From NCBI GenBank assembly GCA_904063045.1, contig CAJFCJ010000012.1, forward strand, positions 1,860,001 to 1,924,000: DNA of 64,000 nucleotides. The letters run 5' to 3'. The notes under the pieces were generated by a model. That model was not told the origin of the DNA and did not search any database. It saw only the letters and a program-made list of their open reading frames with translations. Positions 34,998 through 46,594 of this stretch are shown here, in pieces (position 1 is the first letter of the stretch; every line of letters begins with the position of its first letter). Source of the DNA: Dimorphilus gyrociliatus (Eukaryota > Annelida > Polychaeta > Dinophilidae). Position numbers and translations under genes: made by a program.

Positions 34998-35727
34998 TTT
35001 ATGAATTAAATGACCTTATGTTAAGGAAACTTATTCAAATTTTAAATTTGAGCTGTGAAACTGTCATAAACTGGTATGTTGTTCTAAAGTTTCTGTCAAA
35101 TATAACTAAGTGGTATCTGAAAAAGTTGTCTTTAATTTATTGAAAAACAATAAATTTATTAATAAAATTAAATGATTATAAATATATTTAAATATTTTAT
35201 TCATTTTATCATAAACTAAACTTTAAAGATCATATTGTTAGTATAGTACATTTTGTATTAAAATATTTTCCCAAAATATTAATTTATATTGCATTTATGC
35301 TGTTTATATCAATTAAAGTCCCTGATAGTTAATTATAACACGAAATTAGTTTGATAAAGTTTTAATAAATTTTATTAATTTAAATGTAAAATTGAATTTT
35401 ATTAAGTCTCTAATCATATGACTTATTCCAAGTAGTATTTAGTGTTAACCAAATAGATATTTCTTAATTTTCGGATTATAAAATGAACAATTTAGCAATG
35501 TTGATTCACTCAAACTGATGATATTCACTACATATTAACTCTGTTACAGTTAAACTTTAGTTTAACTCAATTTCTAAAATTTATTACCTTCAAAAAAAAC
35601 TTTTTTTGACCTCAATCGAAGTGTTTTGGATAAGGTTAGCCACTACTTTTACTATCTGCGACAAATACAACATAAATACAACTTTGAAAGATAGAATATT
35701 GTATTAAATGAGAAATTGTACAAGAAT
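34998..35727. other. Divergent intergenic region, MAD2 / ERK5
   Basis: 730 bp, strongly AT-rich, no open frame or repeat of note. It holds the promoters of MAD2 (leftward) and ERK5 (rightward). Confidence 0.45.
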
Positions 35728-37845
35728 ATGGATATTCTCAAAAGTCAAGCTCTCAAGATAGATTTTTCACCTTGCGCTGATGAATATGAATTAAATGATA
35801 CTATTGGAAGTGGTGCTTATGGAGTTGTCTGTTCAGCTATTCATAAACATACAAAAGCAAAGGTTGCAATAAAGAAAATATCAAAAATATCCGATCATAC
35901 TGAAATTGCACGGAGAACATTAAGAGAGTTGAAAATCTTACGTTATTTTAAGCACGAAAACGTAATATCCATAAGGAAATTAATGCAGCATAGTAAAGAT
36001 GGAAAGATATTTGATGTTTATATTGTTCTTGACTTTATGGATACAGATCTTCATAATCTTATTCAATCAAAGCAGGCTTTATCAATGGAGCATATTCGTT
36101 ATTTTCTTTATCAAATGTTATGCGGTCTAAAGTATATACATTCCGCCAGTGTTTTACACAGGGATTTAAAACCAAGCAATATACTTGTTAACGAAAATTG
36201 CCTATTAAAAATTGGTGATTTCGGTTTGGCTAGAGGATTGTCAAATAAAAATCTAGTCACAGATACAACAAACTTTCTCATGACACAATATGTGGCTACA
36301 AGATGGTATAGAGCTCCAGAACTCCTTTTGGGAACAACTCATTATACCTTTTCAGTAGATTTATGGAGTGTTGGATGCATACTTGCCGAAATGTTCCGTA
36401 GGAAACAACTTTTCCCCGGAAGGTCATTTCCTGAACAGTTAGATAAAGTTTTAACAACTACTGGATTGCCTCCAGAATCTATATTGAAACATGCTCCGGC
36501 AAACCTTCAAAATTTTATAAATGGTAAGTTTTTCGTTAAACATTTCCTTATGTTTCTTCTTTATAAACCGTTTGTTCTTTATAGATAGATATAAAAATCT
36601 CAAGCTAAAATCTCTGGAAACTGAAATACCAGTGATAGATCCTCTAGCTTTCGATTTATTAACTAAACTCTTAAAAAGCGATCCTGAGGAAAGACCGACA
36701 GCAATTGAATCGCTAAATCATCCGTTCTTGTCAAAATTGTACTCAAACGACGATCCACCTTGCAATCCGCCGTTTGATTTTTCTTTTGATAAACCGGTAA
36801 GTTCTGATAATTTTGCTGAATAAATATCAGTATTTTAAGCGTTTCTTTAATAAAATAGACTCTAACTAAAGAAGAAATGGTTAATGCCATTATGTCAGAA
36901 GTGAAATCGTACGAATTCAAATTTAACTTTACACCGAATCCCTTAAATTGCTTTAAAAAACCATCTGTCCCAAAAAAAGCCGAAGTACTTGAGAGGTCAT
37001 CAACCACGAAACTGGAACCTCAGGTTATAGAACCAACAACGCAGCCATCCACTTCAGACATCCATATGAATAGTGCAGGCGTTGGGAAGAAGGAAGAAGA
37101 CATAAATTGTTTTGCTGCTACTGCTGCTGTTGACTCAAAAATTGCTCTAAAAAAAGCAATACTAAGGAAACAAAAGAACAAAGAAACAGTCGTTGTTGAA
37201 AGTGACAATCCACAAAAGCCTATGACTGCTCATAGGAAGATGAGAGAACGTCAAATGAAGAGAGAAATACGAAAGAACAAGAATAAAAAAAAGCTGAAAG
37301 ATAAACACAAGACCGAGAAAAGTGCTAAAAGTCTTTTATCGGATGATGACAAAAAGTTATTGGAAAGATGGAATGCTATGCAAACGCGAAAAAATTCTGA
37401 TAAATCTCAAAGCTTTGATTTTCCACCTGATATTTCAGCTCCAGATGAAAGTATACACTCTGATATAGAAGAACTGGCAGTAATAAATAATATACCTTTG
37501 GCTCAAAATCAACCACCCGACGATAAATTCTCAGAGATCGCAACACAGCCTCAAGGAGAGATAACTGCGGATGCAGATACGCTCGATGACCAAGAAAATA
37601 TTGGTCTTTCAAATATCTACAGATCACTTTCAGAAGAGCAACTATCAATTCTTACTCGGCATTTACATATGGAAGATTTCAATCTAATGGATACTCCTAA
37701 AGGAACTGGTGATGGATACGGCATTGGCTTAGACTTAGATGCTCTATTGAATATGGTTCAATCTTTCACAGATTCTGGGAATATATCTCCTTTTCGATCG
37801 ATAGAATCAGAGGAACTGGGAAAAATTTTAGATGATTATAAGTAG
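35728..37845 (+). CDS. MAPK7: ERK5-type MAP kinase (MAPK7) with TQY activation loop
   Basis: Three exons, 35728-36523, 36585-36796 and 36859-37845, give 664 residues. The kinase domain is complete: GSGAYGVVCSA, VAIKKIS, HRDLKPSN, KIGDFGLA, VATRWYRAPELLL and SVDLWSVGCILAEM. ERK5 identity comes from PCNPPFDFSFDKP straight after the kinase, a long C-terminal tail with basic clusters (KREIRKNKNKKKLKDKHK, an NLS candidate), and GTGDGYGIGLDLDALLN. The last matches the ERK5 transactivation segment. ERK5 is phosphorylated by MEK5 at T-E-Y. Here codons 186-188 read T-Q-Y (ATG ACA CAA TAT). The remaining loop is normal. This is unusual and probably alters MEK5 recognition or basal activity; function is inferred. 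Confidence 0.92.
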
Positions 37846-38225
37846 CTAATCTAATTGTTTTGTTCGTTAAATTTAACGAGTATAATTGTTAACAGAGAGT
37901 ATTGGCATTATTCATTTTATGAGTTGAAAACTAAGAATAATGTTAACATTGTGTTATACTTTTTTTTGTTTTTTTTTTATATTCTTTAATGAACTAATCT
38001 TATAAATTGAATGAAAAATACAGTCTTTTCTCTTATTCAAGGAAAGTCTAGCTTCTATTTGGTAAATGCTTATAATAGAATAATTATACTTCAGTACGCC
38101 CTACTAAGTTCAGGATTTAGTATATAGCTAAAGGAGATAAATAACATCCGGTTTTATGTGAATAGTCTACTAAAGTAAGTGAAAAAATAGCAGCAAAATA
38201 TTTCCTTACCAGTTTTCTCTGAAAA
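37846..38225. other. Intergenic: ERK5 3' UTR and EXOSC8 promoter
   Basis: 380 bp of AT-rich sequence between two genes on the same strand. No gene seen. Confidence 0.45.
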
Positions 38226-39589
38226 ATGGAAAGCGCTGATCAATTCAAGTAACTAAAGAGTTCATAAACTAAATTATTTGTAAATCTTAGCTAATAATTC
38301 TATTTGTTAATAAAGAATTTTATACTTAATGTTATTTTTCCGTAATCTATAGAGCTGTTCAACCATTGCAATACTACAAGAGATTTTTGGTAAGTTTCCG
38401 AGTGATATTACACAAACAATTTATCCTTAGCACGTGTTGTGAAGAAAAATAAGCTATTATTTCAAAGATCTGTGAGAAAATTATTGTTCAACAGGATCAA
38501 AACATTCGTCCAGATGGGAGGCGTCTACAGGAAGCTCGAACAACAACTGTCAATGTTAATTTTTGCACACACGCAAACGGCTCTGCTATGGTTCGAATTG
38601 GTAATACTACAGTCTGTTGCGGAGTAAAAGCAGTAAGTTTAGTTAAAAAACTGAACTATCTTGCAGTTTTGTATCAATTATTTCAAAACTAAAGGAAATT
38701 ACAACGCCGAGTGTGACACAACCTAACGATGGAATAATAGTACCAAATGTAGATTTACCTCCTTTATGCTCTAGTGCTATTCAAAGTGGTCCACCAACAG
38801 ACTACGCTCAAACGTCTACAAAATTGATAGATGATATCTTGGTCAGGTAAATTAATTTATTTATATAATGAATTTATATATAATAAATTCTTAAAAACAA
38901 ATTGAATTCTTATTTTCAGCTCTAACTTGATTGAAAAAAAAGATTTATGTATAGTTCCATCAAAATACGTCTGGGTATTGTATTGCGATATAGTCTGCTT
39001 GGATCTAGATGGAAATTTAATAGACGCTTCACTTTTAAGTTTAATGGCAGCTCTGAAAAACAGTTGAGTTTTAAAAGTTTTTACTTTTAGTATTGCATTT
39101 AATCTATCAAAAAAAATCAAAAAATAGTAAAGTTACCAGTTGTAAGTGTGAATGAAAAAACTGGAAAATTAGAGTACGATCATGCTAAAACAACGTCTTT
39201 AACTCTTCGTGACGAACCTATAGCCACAACATTTGCAGCGTTTGATTCGTAAGTGTAGTTGAATCCATACAAAAAATGTTATGAACAATGTTTAAACATA
39301 TTCAAAACAGGGACGCAATCATCATGGATCCAACACTGGAAGAGGAGAATCTCTGTAATGGTTCATTTACTATCACATTAAATAAAGAAGATGATATTTG
39401 CAGTTTATTTAAACCAGGTGAAAAAGCAAAAGCATTTAATATAATATATTCATAATTATTAATATGACTTTCTGTTTGTAAATAGGAGGAACTGAACTAG
39501 ATAATCAAAAATTGCAAAATTGCTTAAAACATTGTAAACGACGTGTAAATTCCGTTAGAAGCTTAATGCAAAATGCTGTTTCAAGCTGA
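38226..39589 (+). CDS. EXOSC8: Exosome complex component RRP43 (EXOSC8)
   Basis: RNase PH-like ring subunit of the RNA exosome, catalytically inert in animals. Eight exons trace without frame error: 38226-38248, 38353-38389, 38495-38632, 38695-38846, 38920-39062, 39128-39248, 39311-39417 and 39486-39589. The protein starts [20 protein letters not shown], like human (FKTVEPLEYYRRFL). It then shows [67 protein letters not shown] and [17 protein letters not shown]. It ends in the coiled C-terminal helix [17 protein letters not shown]. The first two exons are only 23 and 37 bases. It is convergent with the MKRN2OS-like gene, 81 bp between stop codons. Confidence 0.95.
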
Positions 39590-39670
39590 TAATTGTATAA
39601 TGTTTGGCAGTTGTAAATAATAATAACGAAACAAAGCAAAAAGGAAACAAAAGGAAATAAAAATATCTCG

Positions 39671-40264
39671 TTAATCCTTTAAAATAACATATTTGTCTTG
39701 TATTAATTTTTTATAACTAGCTATATACTTTCCAGCTTTTTTTGTATGCTGTAGTATAACATTTTCGACGAATGCTCTCTTTTCCATTAGGAATTCTGTA
39801 TCGAATTTCGAACATTCGGCGAATCGAATAAAATTCAACACAAAATCGAAACAATTTCTATTTGTTGACAAGTAGTTTTCCTTTTTCCAAACCGATCTAT
39901 TCCTATTTAAAAATTCCCCTATTAATTCGTCCAGATCGTTACAATCATCTAATGCAATTGATATACAATGATTCCACGTTTCATCCTCATTTAAACCGTT
40001 CTCGTCATAATGATAGACTCTCCCCATAGAATTAGTAAAGCCTATATGCAACGGTTTGTCGTTTGAATAGTCTGTTAAAAAATTTCCGAACGTAGGCCTT
40101 ATTACAATAGATTTCCCATTTGCCCTTTCAAAAGGTGATGGTAGTCTGAACAGCATAATTTGTAAAGTTATAATTTCACACTGACAAACTGGGCAGATCT
40201 TTGGCAACTCCAAACATAAAACCTTCTTTGTACAATGCTGAAAGCATTTTATCGGATTATTCAT
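39671..40264 (-). CDS. MKRN2OS: MKRN2OS-like protein (function unknown)
   Basis: Single-exon gene of 197 residues. The N-terminus holds a small zinc-ribbon-like pair of CxxC knuckles (the first Cys residues CFQHC, then CPVCQCE). The core reads PSPFERANGKSIVIRPTFGN, DYSNDKPLHIGFTNSMGRVY and HYDENGLNEDETWNHCISIA. It ends with the stretch NCFDFVLNFIRF and a basic C-terminus (TKKAGKYIASYKKLIQ). This order and text resemble the vertebrate protein encoded opposite MKRN2 (MKRN2OS: HVGITNTNGVVYNY, NCYSFALTFIN, TRKASKYI), as recalled. The NC-x3 FVLNFI box is reminiscent of LRAT/NlpC-like papain folds, but no catalytic triad is asserted. Neither makorin gene is in this window. Confidence 0.7.
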   Translation of the reverse strand: MNNPIKCFQHCTKKVLCLELPKICPVCQCEIITLQIMLFRLPSPFERANGKSIVIRPTFGNFLTDYSNDKPLHIGFTNSMGRVYHYDENGLNEDETWNHCISIALDDCNDLDELIGEFLNRNRSVWKKENYLSTNRNCFDFVLNFIRFAECSKFDTEFLMEKRAFVENVILQHTKKAGKYIASYKKLIQDKYVILKD

Positions 40265-40632
40265 ATTACATCACACGTATAATAAACATCCATGTAATCA
40301 TATACAACACAGATATTCGTTTTAAGCAGTGTCAAGGGCGTTTAAGGCCTTCTTCGGCACTCTTCTATTCTTGAATCTATATATATATATGCTAAAATGT
40401 CTATATATCACTATATATAAATATATACAGTATTAAGCAGCTAATTATAGGCCTAAACTCTAATCATCACCAGGTGTCGTTTAGACTATGAGGTAAAAAC
40501 AGAGGGAGTCAGCGACTTCTGTCGGTGAGCGGTGGAATTACAACAAGTTTGAACAGAGACAACTTTTAGCGACTTGTACAACAGGGAAAGAGGATGAAGA
40601 ATAAGAATTAAGGAAATAGCCCAAAGATAGAA
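40265..40632. promoter_or_regulatory. Divergent promoter, MKRN2OS-like / TSGA10-like
   Basis: 368 bp with (TA) runs at 40378-40435. The GC-richer part 40480-40632 (GGAGTCAGCGACTTCTGTCG) is probably 5' UTR of the rightward gene. No further gene seen. Confidence 0.4.
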
Positions 40633-43600
40633 ATGACAACTGCACCAAGAAGTAGAAGAAGAAAGACGTCAAAGAACTCTTCTCCGGTAATTAGATTTAA
40701 AAACATTATTTCTATGACTGTTTTTTTAATAGCTGTTAAAATAAGTAGACTATTGATTATAAAAACACGAGCGTTATCGCACTTCGGATTTGTTTATACG
40801 CGTTTCCATAACAACTACGGCCGTATTGCAGATCTGCAGTTTAGAATCGTCAACTAAAATAATTAATAAGAAAGTTGTCCGTGTACATAACCCCTATAGA
40901 AAAAGACATAATTAGACCGATCACTGGGAATTATTGATTGACTACGCAAACGTTCGCCAAATAGATTTTATTTCGATCAATAATATAAAAAAAGCGGCAA
41001 ATTCCTTGCGTATCTTGACTCTTTTGAAAGCGAGGGGTAGATCACGTGATGTAAAATGGAAGATGCTTTAATTCAGTGGAGAATCAGGGAGAGGGAACTT
41101 TTGTTCGCTTGTCTCCACGTAACGGTATGATAGCTATAGCAATTATCCATACTTGCATAAATCATTAGGAATGGGGTTAAAGATTATATATTTTTCAAAT
41201 TGTATCAATCAGTCGATACGTAAAAGATTAGTTAATTATTTATTTACAACACGTCAATATATTCTGCGTGCAGATAGAGGCAAGGGATGGAGAAATCAGA
41301 GACGCCTTCGACGATTTACTAAGAACAAATTCCGTAGAACTCGCCAGTTTAAGATCAAGGAATCATTCAAACGAACGCCAAATCAGTCGTTTATCGACCG
41401 AAATTGAATACCTGCAGCAGAGAAATGAAGACTTGCAAAGACGGGTGAATAATAAATATTCGATCGAATTTATCTTTTGTTATTAGTGTTACTTTATTAT
41501 TTCATAGCTCGACGAAGCGGCTATAAAGACCGGCTCTCTAGAGCGGGATAAAGAGACGGTTATCAGAACGGCAGATATGGAATTATATGATGCGAAAAGT
41601 GAATTAGATAGGACTAGGAAAGAACAAGAAATTTTGGATAATGAAATTCGCCATATGAAAGCAGTAAAATTTTATTTATTTTCTACCTTTTAATTCAGTT
41701 ATATCAATTAATAGTCAATGAATAGTATATAACTTATATCCAATAGGAAAGGGCTGCCCTTATTTCTGAAATGGACGATTCGAAGTCGCAGCTCGGAGAG
41801 GAGATTGCTCAACTAAGAGAGCTTTTAAGTAAGGCTCACACCGATAAGAAAAAGTTAAGTAGCCGTATCACAAAGCTGACAAATAATGGTTAGTCTTTCT
41901 TTATTCTCTCTGTCAATATCATATCGGAAGGAAATAATAAATCATTAATTACAGAGAGAGAGTTGGTATTAGAGATTGATAGGCTTAAACACAGAAGTTC
42001 GTCTGTTAAGAATGGTAAAAAGACGAATAAGCATGTGGAAAATTTAATCAAATGCTTAGAAGAAGAGAGGAATTATTGGAAAAGCGAAGCGGATGGATTA
42101 AGCAAGCTCTTGAAACTGGGAGGAACTGTTCGATCACGTTCGATTTCACCCTCGAGGAAGGGTTCAACAAAAGCATTACAAGAAGTATGTATTGCTACAA
42201 TACTACTTTTATCCTATTCATTACAGTGTTTTTTTCAAGCTAATAACTATTTTGTTTTCTATAGGCTTTACAAACTGCTGAGGAAGAGAGAAACCACTTC
42301 AGAAGAGAATGCGATCTCTTAAAAGCTATGCGTAGATCCCCATCCCCTACTAGACGATCCCAATCTAAAACAACCTCCAATGAAATTAATAACGAATTTG
42401 ATAAAATGAAAAAGGAGAGGGATGAACTCCAATTGCTTCTTGATAAATTCGAAAGACACATGGCCGAAATTCAGTCGAATGTTAAGGTGCTAACTTCAGA
42501 AAGAGATAAATTAGCTGGAATGTATAAGGAATCAAAACAAGAATTAGGTACATTTTTTTGCAGTTTTTTGCTGTTGAATCCTGCAATTTTTTTTAATTGC
42601 TGTTTCTTTTGTACGGTATATAAAATTTATAATTCATTCTCTCATACATGTTTTTATAGACCGTCTACGCAGAGATGTTGTCAGATCTACAAAATCCGCC
42701 AAATCATCCATAGCAGTGCAAAACGTTCTACATAGAGTAGAATCCGAAAGAGGTTCCGTGTTCATTATTTTGTTAATATATGTTGATTTATGTTTCCTTT
42801 AACGAATAGATAGCGCCTTAACGGAATTAAGACGTATGACCACTGAGAGAGATTCTTTAAGAGAACGCCTAAAAATTGCTACTGAAACTCATTTGTCGGA
42901 CCGTGCACATTTGGAACAGAAAGTAGATGATTTAGAATCGGCAATGAGAGCCTCAGAATTGGATAAGGACGAAGCCATAAATCGTTTGAAATCTATGCAA
43001 GACGTCATTGACGCTGTTGAAGCAAAAGTTCGCGTTGAAGGAGAAGCGTCGGCAACTCATAAAGCGACTGCTACTCAAATGAGACTAATTGCCGAAAAGG
43101 CAGAAAGAGCCGCTCACGATGCTCAAAGACAATTGGCTAAATACGAAAGCGAAGTTAGAGCATCCCGTGAAAAAATCGCCGATTTGGAGGCCGAAGCTGT
43201 TAGTCTTAGGCGGCAAGTCAGCGGAGAAAGAGAACAAGCTAAAACCCTTCATTCGACTGTGGTTGCTGGAAAGAGAGATAACGATAGACTGAGGGAAGAA
43301 GTTACCCAATACAGTCTTGAAGTCGAAGCAAAAGATAAGGCAATGATTGAAAATAGAAGACTTATTAACGAATTAGAGTCTCAATTAGATCGCTACAAAG
43401 GTGAGTTTAAAGCTCACGAAGAAGAAATAAACGATTTAAGAAGGAAGAAAAATGAATTTGGAGACGAAATTTCCATTGTTAAAAGATCTAGAGAAGAGCT
43501 AAGCAGAGAAAATCGTAAACTAGTTGAGGAATTGCACGCAACGAAAGAAGAATTAAGACAAGTACAAGCCCAATTGGAAGAGGCTGACGCCGACGAACAA

Positions 43601-44693
43601 GAATTAAAAGATCAAATACAAGGTTACGTTGCCGAAGTAAAAAGAGTCGAAGATCTGCTCAATTCAAAAGAACAACAGAGAAACGATTTATTGGAACAAT
43701 TTAAGTATGGAAAATATCCGTCTAATTGTTACAAATAATAATATAATAAAAAATTCATTGTATTATATAATTTATTCATTTCTGAAATAACAAATAGAAC
43801 AATGAGTGCCAGTGCCGAACGTTATGAAACTGCAACCCACGAATTACAAAGCCAAAGCTCGTCTTTAAGATTGGAATTGACTACAAGAGACGCCGAAATA
43901 AGACGTTACAAAGATCGTGCGGAAGAGGCTGAACGCCAATTAGCCGAATGCTCTAGATCAGAGAATGCTTACCAAACTCAGGTATCTTTTACAAACTTTT
44001 CCCTTTTAATAGTCTTCTATAAAAGTTTGTTTTTTTTTCCACAATCAAGATTAACAGTCTAACGAAATCAGTTGCGCAATTAGAGGAAAGTTTACGTAGG
44101 GGAGAGACTGAAAAACGTTACTTAAGTAACGATTTATCGGCCGTACGTGATATATGCGGAAAATCGGAGCTATCAAAAGATCAAATAGCTCGTCAGTTTG
44201 CAAGATCGCAAACTCAACACGCTGAATTAGCAAGAACTGTGGAAGATTTGAAATCTGAAAACAATGATTTAAAAGATCAACTGGGCTCCAGCCACGAAGC
44301 TATCTCGAAATTAGAAGATTTAATTCATTCAAACAAGGATAGAGATTTTCAGAATAAAATAGCTCACCAGGAAGCTGAATCTGAAATAAACTTGCTAAAA
44401 GATAGGCTGAATTTGAATGAAAGCAAAGTGTAAAGTTCCCTTTATTTACTCTTGTCGAATGAATTTTCACTTTTCTCTTTCTTTTAATTAGGGACAGTCA
44501 AAATAGGGAATTGAATGCTCTGAGATCAAAGAACATACAGGTAGAAGCGGAAGTTGATAAGCTGAGAAGACAATTAACGAACGAAAGATTCGAAAAGGAA
44601 CGTGCCGCTCAAGAACTAAGACGTCATGGTATTGCACCACCGGGCGAAAGATTGCAATTGCGAACAATAAATGGAAATCCATTAAGCTACTAA
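40633..44693 (+). CDS. TSGA10: TSGA10/CEP135-family centriolar coiled-coil protein
   Basis: Eleven exons join in frame to 929 residues: 40633-40686, 41274-41444, 41508-41663, 41747-41888, 41955-42184, 42265-42547, 42660-42752, 42810-43704, 43798-43981, 44050-44429 and 44492-44693. It is almost entirely heptad coiled coil. Match to TSGA10 is strong: LLDKFERHMAEIQSNVKVL then SERDKL (human LEKYERHLAEIQGNVKVLKSERDK), HRVESERDSALTELRRMTTE then RDSLRERLKIA, and the C-terminal RQLTNERFEKERAAQELRR. Family members (Drosophila Bld10, CEP135) build the centriole cartwheel/pinhead and the sperm tail. An upstream RSPSPTRRSQS patch mirrors the human RSRSKSPRRPSP start. A second possible first exon lies at 41056-41124 (MEDALIQWRIRERELLFA), also phase 0. 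Confidence 0.9.
41041..41050. promoter_or_regulatory. E-box palindrome ATCACGTGAT inside TSGA10-like intron 1
   Basis: An exact ATCACGTGAT ends 5 bp before an ATG (41056) that opens a candidate alternative first exon. The core TCACGTGA is the site preferred by MiT/TFE and USF factors. Use as an internal promoter is inferred from its position. Confidence 0.35.
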
Positions 44694-45365
44694 CATACTG
44701 TAAACTTTGATAATACCAACTAATTTTCCCAAGTTAATTCATACTATCTTCAATTTTTCAGCTCAAAAACAAAAATGGATGCCGAAAGTTTTACTGTGAT
44801 AATTAATTTATTATTTAAAAAAAGGAGACTTAAAAAAATTCCGTCCAGAACGAAAAAAGAAGATTTCTTTTTTTTCAAGAAAAAAATAATTGCGCTTTAC
44901 CAGTTTTTCTTTTTTTGTTTTTGATCCATTTGTTTTTTTCTGAACCATACTAATTCTGAACTATCATTCAATTTTATTAGTAATTTGTATTGCTTTTTAC
45001 TTTTGATTACGATGTGCTATTGCTCTGTAGAGAATAACGGAAAGTAGAAACAAAATTTTAGCAGTTGGTGTCGGTGTTTTTTTTGTTTGATCTTGTTAAA
45101 TTAGACGTATTTTAAAAAAGAAATTGGTTTCGAATTTAAGAAACAAAAGTTGGAGCACTTTTGCACAAAAATGAAAAACTGTGAAAGAAAATAATACATT
45201 TAAATGAGAAAACAAAGATAGTTTCTTTCTTTCTTTCATTGATTTATTGATTAATAAAATTGAATACAAACAAAGACCTGGAAACAATTTTACAGTAAGA
45301 AAAATATCAACTTTACAATTACTTTTAACAAAGAGCGCCATCTAGCGGTTTTACAAATTCATAAT
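44694..45365. other. Convergent intergenic region with a CTCF-like site
   Basis: 672 bp between the 3' ends of the TSGA10-like and Ly6-like genes. It is AT-rich with long A and T tracts and a short TTTC run (45227-45238). The CTCF-like element at 45334-45348 is the only ordered signal. No gene seen. Confidence 0.5.
45334..45348 (-). promoter_or_regulatory. CTCF-like motif (minus strand CCGCTAGATGGCGCT)
   Basis: On the minus strand this fits CCASYAGRKGGCRS at 13 of 14 positions. It sits 18 bp past the Ly6-like stop codon, in a convergent intergenic region. It shares the exact core CTAGATGGCGCT with the site at 14553. Confidence 0.45.
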
Positions 45366-46594
45366 TCAAAGAATCAAGCATAGGAAGATAATTGAAATTG
45401 AATAAAATATACTAGTTAATTGTAGACTGTTAGCGGAGTTGCAGTTTTTTCCGCTGCAAATGCATACAACTGATGTAGCTCCATCACCGCCATCGCTATT
45501 GCATTCATTATTCGTTTTTGGCCCAGTGTAGCATCCTCTAGCAACTAATTGATATTCTGTAACAGAAAGGAATAGAATCACCTTGATTGTTATCTTTTAT
45601 AATTGGAATAAATAGAAATACAAACTGTTTGTATGGTATTTAGTTTTAACGCAGTTGGTTGATTGGCATTTTGTTGCATTTTGTGGAGCGGTAAAAACGT
45701 CTGCACACCAAGGATCTTTCAACGACCAACAGCTATAACAATCCCCAGCTTGGCCTTGAAAAAGAGAGAACACATTAAAGATTATTTAGGCAACAGTGGA
45801 AGAAGATATTCATGAAAAAATATTAAAACCTGGTTTGGAGCAGGCGTTACTTGTGGTGGCCACTATAGATGATTGTAGAATTGAAAAGTATGTTTTGATT
45901 TGACCACTTAAACCAGTCTGACAAGCACCTAATTCCCTCTTGAAACATGATTCAATCTTTTGAGCATCGGAACATGATGATAAAACACCTTCGCAAGTTT
46001 TCAATTTTTTATGGCAATCTGAAAAAAATAATTATTAGAAAAACATCTCATTTCGTGGTCGTATCGTAATCTTACCGGAATTTGTATTACATAGTCTCGA
46101 TTCTAAATCTTTAACAGTTACAACAGATATGGTTGAATTTGAACAGGGTTCATACCCTTCAAGACAGCTTATAAATCGCTTTGAAATTCCGCATACCGAA
46201 GTCATAATAATCTCATTTTTTATGACTTTATCAATATCAATCTTGTACGAAACACTGCATTGAAGTTGCTTATCCGCGCAGTCTAATTTAAATATTTTAA
46301 TTTAAAAGGATTAAGAACGGAGACAATTAATTATAATATTACGCTGGTGTCAGCATAATTATTCATAAAGAATTTATTGATTTTTGTCAACAATGAACAA
46401 ACCTTGAGCAGAGACAATTTCAACCTTTGAAAGAAGTTGTACAATAATATCTGTAAAGAAACATATTGTCTATAAATCCATGTAAATTCTAGTTTAATAT
46501 TGACTATCGTCCATTTATTAATTATGATTTAGCATTGAATTATTTAAGGAAATCCGTCTAACTTACGCAGTATAAAGATCCTTCTTGTTGCCAT
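45366..46594 (-). CDS. Ly6/uPAR-type GPI-anchored protein with an N-terminal cysteine-rich domain
   Basis: About seven short exons. The start MATRRIFILHIIVQLLSKVE (46594) runs to a signal-peptide-like end before DCADKQLQC. A first cysteine-rich segment (about 46300-45820) has ISCLEGYEPCSN, RLCNTN, KLKTCEGVLSSCSDAQKIES and ELGACQTG, spaced like a helical disulfide domain. The second is a three-finger fold: GDCYSCWSLKDPWCADVF, ATKCQSTNCVKTKY, LVARGCYTG, then CICSGKNCNSAN with the family-defining terminal Cys-Asn. A hydrophobic C-terminus (IFYSISIIFLCLIL) fits a GPI signal. Extracellular membrane-anchored modulator is inferred; no specific orthologue recognised. The splice between the last two exons was not checked base by base. 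Confidence 0.75.

Noticed and set aside
19961-38600. GGTTCGA-like strings suggesting tRNA B boxes (about 19964 and 38588)
   Set aside because: Both fall inside well-supported exons (UBR and EXOSC8), and no cloverleaf surrounds them.
41153-41407. Arg-rich plus-strand frame overlapping TSGA10-like exon 2
   Set aside because: It is a frame-shifted reading of the coiled-coil exon, which splices cleanly in the other frame.
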